Origin: Paragonimus westermani
Taxonomy: Eukaryota; Platyhelminthes; Trematoda; Plagiorchiida; Troglotrematidae
NCBI GenBank assembly: GCA_008508345.1
Contig: QNGE01000139.1
Location: forward strand, 10,875-74,874
Reading direction: 5' to 3'
DNA length: 64,000 nt
Positions within the stretch are counted from its first letter, which is position 1, and every line of letters begins with the position of its first letter. The notes beneath the pieces were generated by a model that was not told the origin of the DNA, made no database searches, and was given only the letters and a program-made list of their open reading frames with translations. This document shows, in pieces, positions 12,801 through 21,800 of the stretch. A program made the translations under genes and the position numbers.

Positions 12801-15800
12801 ACAACCACTCAGTGGGGTGAATAAACAAACAAAAGTTCCTACTTTTGTTCAATGGCAATGAGATGAATAACCGAGAGTGGTTGTACGGTAAGACATTCTT
12901 ATCTTTATGGATCGGTTGAATCACTGACGTGCGTGACCTTGTGAACTACCTTCTCAAGTTGTCTTCGGGAGTGATTTGGTGGATCAAAGACGTATAACTT
13001 AAGACATGCTCACCTTAATAGACCACGTATCCGCTTCATGGAAGATTTCGAGCCACGACTCTGACAGTAATACCATGAGATCAAGGTTGGCAATCTGACC
13101 ATTTATTTTTGCGTTGTACATTGAGCCCAGTACAACTGACTTCTAACCACGCTATTATTTTTATTACGGTTGTGGGTCCTAGTTTCGGTTATTGCAGCTG
13201 CTTTTTTCTGTTCATGTTTGGGTGTTTTGACTATTCAGCCCGCCTACAACACTTAGTATGTCACCACGTTGCAACCTGATTGACAGTGATGGAAAATATG
13301 TGTCCTTCTGATTACAATCTTGTATTACTAATGAGTGGTGTGACAGATTTATAATTTTTAGATGAGACCCAAGTGTGAAGAGTTAGGGCCTCGGCTGGAT
13401 TCGAACCAGCGACAGACACAGCATGCTTCAACGCGGCAAGCGCTCTACCAGCTGAGCTACGAAGCCACACCAGGAGCTCGGAAATTTCGCATTTGGACTC
13501 TGTTACCCACCCGTCCCACTGTCTCATATGGAATCCACCAAATGATTCAGGGGATCGACTGCCCCGGCAGGATTTCTCAAACAGTTTACGCTGGAATCCA
13601 CCAATGCCACTGCTGAGCAGACTTATGATTTTTAGATGAAACCCAACTGTTAAAAGTCAGGGCTTCGGCTGAATTATAATCTGTTTGCTGACCCTCATGC
13701 TCCTTTTGGGACGATAAAAACCCTCTAGTGTTGATGCATTTTGTGTCCTCTCAAGATATCACCGTTAGGTAACTTTTCAAAAGAATCACGTTTACCGATC
13801 GTGAATTTGATGCTATTTGCAACGGTTTATTCGCTCAGGTGTTCTGTTTCACTACTGACATTCACTCGAAATTTGTTTCTCGATCTGTGAACTGAAAATA
13901 ATCTTGGTCACGTGGACAGCAATCCCAGTCATTCGGGGAATGGAGGATATTCCCACTCCAGCAATGTACTTCGTCCTTGTTTTTACCTTCTGTATGCTTG
14001 GTGATTATTAATTTTCAGTTTTATCTCTCCTGCTGTTTATCTCATTTGGCTGTGTCCTTTCAGAAAATGTATGATCTTTGCGACTGGATATGCCTAGCTG
14101 TATCCGATTCGTGCTTAAACCACACAATTCTGTGTATGAACAAGATAAATTTGTTAGGTGGCTGGTTGAGATTCTGGATCCTATTAGCGAAATGTTATTT
14201 CCCGCCATTGCCTAAAGAATTCCTTCGAATCGTCTCCCTTCTCGAGACAGTTGAGTTTTTGTGTAATTTTATTTCGAGCCAAAACTGTGATGTAGGTATT
14301 CCACTTGAACATCTAAAGGATCTCATTTTGCTCCGTACAGAAAGCATCCAATTCACTTTTGAAGAATTTTCTCATAGACAAGTGGACGGATTGACTATGG
14401 CTAGTCCGTTAGGCCCAACATTAGCTGACATCCACTGGGGAATGATAGAACGGCATGTCTCAGATAATATTGCCAAAGCGTTATTGTACGCACGGTATGT
14501 TGATGACATTTTGATTTTTACGGAGGCTGATCATTTTGAGTTGTTTTTTAATCTTTCTAACCCTATTCAAGCGAACCTATCCCTGTTTCGTAAGAAGGAA
14601 TCTAACGGCAGTTTAACTTTCTTGGATGTACTCATCACCCGGCGTGAGAATGGGACATTACAGCGATCGGTCCATCGCGAAACAACATGGGGCAGACAGT
14701 ATCTTCAGTTCTTCAACTTTGTCCCGATAGCATACAAGCGGGGTTTGATCAACACATTATTTCATCGGGCCAGGCGTATTTGTACCACTGGTACGCTGCA
14801 GACGAAGGAAGAGACACTATGAAAAACGTTAGTGACAAACGGATATCCTGGAAAGTCCACAGATACTCAAAGTATGATGAGCAAATTCAACGAACCAATT
14901 CAAACAGCTCAAAAGAAAGATATATTCCTATTTTTGCAATTCAAGGGAGATCATTTGGCAAACGACATCAGGCACATAGTGAAATCTGCCCTACACCGTA
15001 GGTATGCGGCTGCCCAATTACACTTGGTTAAAACTACCAAAGTACTCGTTCTACACACTAGGGAAAGCAATTTGTCTCACTGTTCTGTCTCTCATGTTGT
15101 CTACCAGTTTACTTGTAGTTACGGTGACATATTCATAGGTAGAACATACCGACAGCTATACCAGCGAGTGACAGAACACATCCCGAACTGGTTAAAACAA
15201 CGCATGATACAACAATCTCAAACCAGTGAATCCGTTGCTCGAAGCCCCGCACCATTGATTGCCACACCTCATGATAACAAGTCACCAGATTGACCCATTT
15301 AGATCATTCAAAACACTGTTACGTCATCAAAACCCGAAGCTATACTGATTAGAACTCACCACCTGGCGCTATGTGCACACAAGTGGTTGAAGTACCGTGG
15401 TGGCGATGACACAATAGGTTGGTGTGATTGTGCATGTCCATACCATGTTTATCTCTAGATGTTTGTTATATATAACTTGCATGTTTTACGTTTGCGACTG
15501 ATGAGAGTAAACGGAATGGTAATATATCGCAACATATATCTTCTTTTTGCACTGATGAAGTTGTTAAAGGGAACCCGGTGTTTCAAGTTAAATTACACTA
15601 GTTTATTCAGCGCCCCCTCAACAAATATGCTTATGATTTTAGAAGTCTGTTGTCGACCTGACTTAAATGTCGTTCCCCATCGCTTTAAGAGCGGATTGAA
15701 TACTCATCACTTGCCGTTCGTGGCACATACACATGCGACCAACATATCACCTTATTCTCGGATAGCCGAGAAAGTAACCGGTCGCTGTCACTGTTTCCAA

Positions 15801-18800
15801 CGATCCGTCAGATTGGCATATTTGAGCAGTCGTGTACATATAAAGATGACTCATCTTACAGGCGATCGTAAACCTGCATTGCCTACGAAATCTGTTTGAG
15901 GGACATTTATACCTTATTCCATGGCGATGTTGACAGATCGTAGTCAATTTTCTTATGTCGTTGGCACATGGTGTACGTGGACATTGTCTATTGACGGGAA
16001 AACTTTGCGCGTGGGTACTAATTTTTAAGAAGTACAGCAGTTTCGAACACCTTCATGGAAGCAGTCAGCTTGAAATAATCACCTGCGGAAAGGGCCGGTG
16101 ACTTGTTAGGAAACCAGATGTTATCTACTTGCCTTCTGTCATACTGCATGTGTATTTCCGAACTTTCTGGTGTCGTTGTGCGCACTTTAGGTTATGTGTA
16201 CCACTTCTGACATTGGGGCAATGGAAGGCGGGGCTAGTTTTGACAACGAAGGCTGTGTCTGGGATGGGAGTCAACTTGCCTGAATGGACAGAACCATACT
16301 CACCTTGTCCCATCGTGATGTAATGTCCTGTTTGTACTTCCAAGGGCGAATAGGCATTTGTAACGTAGTTCTTTCTCGCCCACCATTACGTTCGACGATG
16401 ATCCAGTAGTCTGGCATAGTGAAGGATGAGCCGTTTTTTACGTGTATAACGGACCGACCACGTCTGTCCGATTGAATGTTGGAGGTAATCTTGGGGACTA
16501 GCCAGTTTTGTATTCAAGTTTCTTGTTTGGGATTTGGATTGCGGGCTATTTTCCGACTTACATACTTTCGTTCTGCTTAACTGTTCCAAGTGTTAACATC
16601 CTAAACAAAAAATGGGAAGGCAAAACTGGTAGCTAGTACTGTGTTGTAAACCCTTTACCCAATACGCTGGTTCGTCCAGGGTACAATAAGGCGATTGATC
16701 GGAAATCGGATTCCCCTCTTTGATATAATTAACACGGCAAATCTTGGTCCCGAAAATGACGTGGCAGTCCCCGTTAATTGCGCCCAAGACAAACCAAAAG
16801 ACGGGTGCAAAAAACAGCCGTGTTCTGCTCCGACAACGTGTGTGACAAGGAGAAAATTGCATGTTATTTATAGGGTACATAGTTGCCTACCAACATTCTC
16901 GAACCAGAAAATCGAAGGACAGACATCGAAAAAGTAGTTGAAGTCACTAAGCCACCAATGAGCATAGCGGAATAGAGGCCAAATAAGTAAAAAAAATAGT
17001 AAGGGTTACCTCTCGAATGTTTACGATATTTCCGCTTATTATGATTGGATAGGATCGTTTTCTCGAGGAAGGGGGCGGTTTTTGATGGGGGAGAAAAAAG
17101 GGTTCCTCTAACATACTGATACCTTCAGATTATGGGTAAACCCTTTGCCAGGTGCCACTAATAATGATTCTGTTATTTGTGACGGCGTCTTCAATCGGAG
17201 GTGCATTGTGCCAACGTTTTTCACCCGCACTCTGTTTTTTTTGGCTGACCCCAGTTTCTGAAAATATACTTGCACTTAAGTAATTGCACAAGTGTTGAGT
17301 CTGGTATGGCTACAACAATCACCGATCGCATTTCAACGGCCAAAATGATGTTCATCCTAATTCGCTGGTGACAACGGAAGGTTATAGACACTTCTACGAA
17401 AAGGCTGGTATACTATGCACCCATCCCTTCTGTCTCGTGTCATAGTTACTAAACCTAGCCCATTCAGTTGAAAAACGCGCAACGCCTCGACTTCGTCTAT
17501 AGGTGGTTGATCACTCTTCAAGCACCTGAATTACCACGTTCAATTAGACACCACACCAGTGTATTTTTCTGCACATGTTTGCTAATCGACCTGTTTGCCT
17601 CATCGTGTATACCTTAAGGTCAGCCAATTCTGTAACATGTGTTCAACAATTCGGCGTGGTCCGGCGTAAATAGCCTTTCTCCCCCGTGTTTTTGGGGAGA
17701 CCATGAAGTGCAAACGCAGCTATGTTTATTAGATCAAAGCTTGAAATCCAACGTCCGGTACGTTCAGTAATGCCATTTTTGTTCATCAACGCTTGTGCAC
17801 TTTTTAGCATGGCTGTCGGACCGCTAACACTGCTACGGCAAATGCATAGGTTCTGACGCACAACCGAACGCACACAAGTAGTTCTCACAGTTATTGGCGG
17901 TTCACGGCATAAAATGAACATTGTTACATGGTTACGATTTGTGTCATGTGGACAACACATTCAAACACACGCACATATCAGTCCAAAGTCCGTTTCTTCT
18001 CAGCCCACCTAGATAGGTTAGGAACGTCCCATTGTTTGAAGAAACTTGCCAGTGGGCGCGTGCCATTTCATTTATGAAGTTTGATCCCAGTTGGCGACTT
18101 CGCACTTGGGCGCCTCAACTTTAAATTTTCAGTTGAAACCTATTAATGTCCGATTGGTGTTTCGGCGAATCGACGGATGGACCTCATGGTTTACTCTATC
18201 AACCTGCTATTTATATCCTGGTTACACAGTTCAACGTATATCAAACGCTTGCTCTTGCCAAGTCGACTCTCTGTACTGGATGACAGCCTGGGTCTGGCAA
18301 CATGGTTCGCTGCTCGTGGTCGAGGTCTGCTGCACACTGCAACGGTCGCCGAACGTGGTTCCTTCCGAACGGCATACAATGACTTAACTGTCGGCTCGGT
18401 TTCTTATACCTCTCCTGCAAAGGTGAGGTGGGTTGCAGTTCTCTTTCAAAATATCTTCTACCCACCCCCGGCAACTTTATTACCCCTTTCATTATTACAT
18501 CAATGTTTAATGCTAATGCCTAACTACCGTGTGGTCATGTGTGAAAGCTCTTGTTTGCTGAATAAAAATGGGACGGTTTCTGACCTTATTGCTAAATCCC
18601 CCTTGTCCAAACTTCAAAATTCAACGTAAAGATAGAAAAACAATCGAGCTGCAAGTAAGAGTTAGACGGCACCTATGTGACAGATCTTTTGAGACACTCA
18701 CTTCCCTATACCGTTGCCTGTTCTTATTTTACAGAAAACCCATTCACACAGTAATGACAATCACTCCATAGAATCCGACTATCCGTCTTCTCCAACTGTA

Positions 18801-21800
18801 AGTGGTGTGCATATGGATCACAGAACTCTCCAATTATGATAGGGAGCGCGATCCACGATAACCAACCCTCCGAAAACTCTCTTTACTCCTGGTCGCTATT
18901 TGCTCACTTTAGGGCCCAATAATAGTGAGTCCAACTATTGTGCTAGCTTGTGTGAGAACAGGTGACATCTCTCTGTGATGGCAACGTTTCTCTTGTGCAT
19001 ATGGAGTTAATTCAACAATTTAGATGTGGTGGCCATAATCGAACCATTATTACTAATATTCGTTATTTGTCAAAAAACTCAATTATGAAGATTCATACAT
19101 TTTGTTCAGAATTCGCGGTAAAGCGTAAGGTGTTTGGCTTTCGACATTCCCTTCTCACTTTTTACTATAGGCAAATTACTGTTACAATATTTTCGAAACA
19201 TTGGTTCCCAACGATAAATTTGAAAAAAAGCCAATAGCGGCATGCAAGATGTCTTGCGCATTGACATTTCGTTCGCATCTCATCGGTTACTTTTGCGAAA
19301 TTAATATACGCTTTATATAGTGGGGGTGCAAGCAGCTAGGTGGAATCAATCTAGTCATGTCTGAGGCAGTCAGTCAGGTGACCAAAGTGGAAGCAGCAAA
19401 ATGCAACTGAGCTGTACTCATTGATAAGGGACATGGTTTTGATGCAATACAACAAGATTGTTATCGGTCAAAAGGTTATTAGGAGTCCGCAAAGAAAGAG
19501 ATGGTTAAAAATATCCATACATAATGTATGGAAAGGGTCAGCTGTGGCTAGAAAATCTATAGAAAACAAACCAGAGCTAAAATATTGTACATCTATTTAC
19601 ACTGATTAGAAGATAACGCAAATATGGATTGGGAAAGACTAGGGGTGGTCCAGCAGTTGTGAAATTGTATGAAGAAATACATGGGTCTAAAAATCCGGGT
19701 TGGAAGAATTACGAAAGTTGAATGAAGACAAAGAGTACTAGTTGCATTCTGACCAACATAGTGAAAGGCTAGTCGACAACTGTTTCTGGGCGCATAAAGT
19801 GGGATTCAGTCGATTTATTGCGACAGCGTCCGCAATACTGAGAGCCCGCTTAAGTTTGGGTCTAAAGAACACTCTGAAGGCGGCCCTTGGGTCCACTGAA
19901 TGCCCGGTTTGTAGATGTTTTGTAATGGCGCTGACCTCACAACCGACCCCAGAATTTAAAAGCGATTTCGCTATGTGTTCGTCAACACGTGTACCGAGGT
20001 GTTACAATATTCCTCCACCAGCAAGAAGTACCTTCCGATTAGAGCAATGCCTTCCTACGATGAGGGTTTCTGCTCCTTGATACCGAGTTTTAATTCTGTG
20101 GAATCCGATCAATATAAATACGAATCGTCTAAGTACACATGTGCCTAGTGGTTAGTAGTCAGACCTCGTTATTACTATTTTTGGTGTCTGAAGGTACTGT
20201 GTGTCTTCGAAAAATCATGTTGCACAGAATACTACACTGTCTATGGGCAGCTTGCATTAGAATATAGAAGGCACACAAACCACCGCTCGGCTTCACACCA
20301 TCCAGCATTTACTGTCCTGCAACAGCATGTTGACACACGGATTCGGATGTTGTTAGATTGTCCACATCTAGGCAACAGTGACTAGGAGACAGTAGAGCAG
20401 CGTTACAACTCCTATTCTGTTTCAGGTCAGGACTTTGTTTAAATGGACAGTATGAGGATGAGGGCTATATTTCAAGGAATGCTGTTCGGTTAGACTTTTT
20501 TCAATGCCTCCAAAGGTAGAGTCATACGTGAGAAATGTATATTTCGCACAGCCGTGATGTACAGTGCAGCTAGGCCAATACAACTGCGAACACTAGCCAC
20601 ATTTGTAAGAGGTGATCACCGAGTGGCCTCCCTCTTCTCTCAGTAATCATTAGCTAAGTGCTTATCTCTGTAAAAGAAATGGTTCCACATAAGACCTCAC
20701 GAAACCCACTGAACTCAATGTGTTGTTCGGTTAGCTCAGGGACAGTTGTGCTGTTTCTTGCTCATTTTTCGGGTCAACTGAACAAGCTTTAAACTTGATT
20801 CGCAAGTTAGGTGTGGTCTGAGTTTGAGTTCGCGAGATCGATATATTAAGATTATTTACGAGCGTTTCCACGCCCTGCGGCCAATTCGTGGACGAACTGG
20901 GTTTTACACGCCGATGTTCTCATGTGGTTTCTTGTTGTACAGAGACCTGAATCAGTTCAAGCTCCCAAAAGTTTGTTCTCTATGGGAATTGGAGATTTTC
21001 TTAATGTAAAACATCCTGCGTCTAATTAAAATGTGTCTTCTATGGGCGTTTGTCCTTTGGAGGTTCATTCTGGGGGAGGAGGATCAGTGCGCAATGCACA
21101 ACGAGCAGACATGTCCAACTGGGCGTGGAATGAGAGATTGATACGTGAATTAAACATGATTCAGCCTCAAGAACAAGCTTCCAAATGACCTGGCGTAAAT
21201 AGGGCGGACGTGTGGACGGGATGGAAAGTTACGTGGGTCTGGTTAACATGAATCATTCACTGAGAGGTTTTATTCTTGTGGCAGGTTATTTTTCATTGTT
21301 TGTAAACAGCTGGACTCGACCGTCTTAAGTATCTGCACGGAAAGCATGTACTTCAGTTGGACGTGTATTTCTAGTCATAAAAGAAACAAATGCTAACAAC
21401 TTCCCACATAACTGATATTCTAAACGTACAGAGGACATTTTCGAACGTTGTAATTACCTATTGGTAACTGCATCGGTTACCAAAAATACACTTATGTGTT
21501 CCAGGCCTTGCTACCTTGACTGCACCTGTCAAATGGTTTAGGGCACCTGCTACGATTCTACTCCTAAGGTGTGACTTGCTATGCAAACACTTGTTTTCAT
21601 TGACCACCAAAGTGGCGGTTGATAGCTGCTTCAATCGAATTGGTCCCATAAGCACCATGAACTCCAGGGTATAAAATCTACAGCCTATTAGTAAGCGTCA
21701 AAGTGATAACCCAGGCATCTGTTCACTAAGCATCTTTTAACTCCCCCTGGGGTTATGGAGAATACTGACTAGTTTTTAGTCGGATTATAAACGGTTGGTA

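Noticed and set aside
13387..13466. Functional tRNA gene on the minus strand
   Set aside because: Acceptor, D and TΨC arms are good, but the anticodon stem has a mismatch, the loop lacks T33, and a truncated copy of the adjoining tail lies nearby. A SINE is more likely.
18147..18229. Upstream extension of ASNSD1 exon g (frame reading MDLMVYSINLL)
   Set aside because: The extension does not match ASNSD1. The internal acceptor at 18228-18229 plus microexon f gives the conserved VDVSLEEL...YIKR reading.
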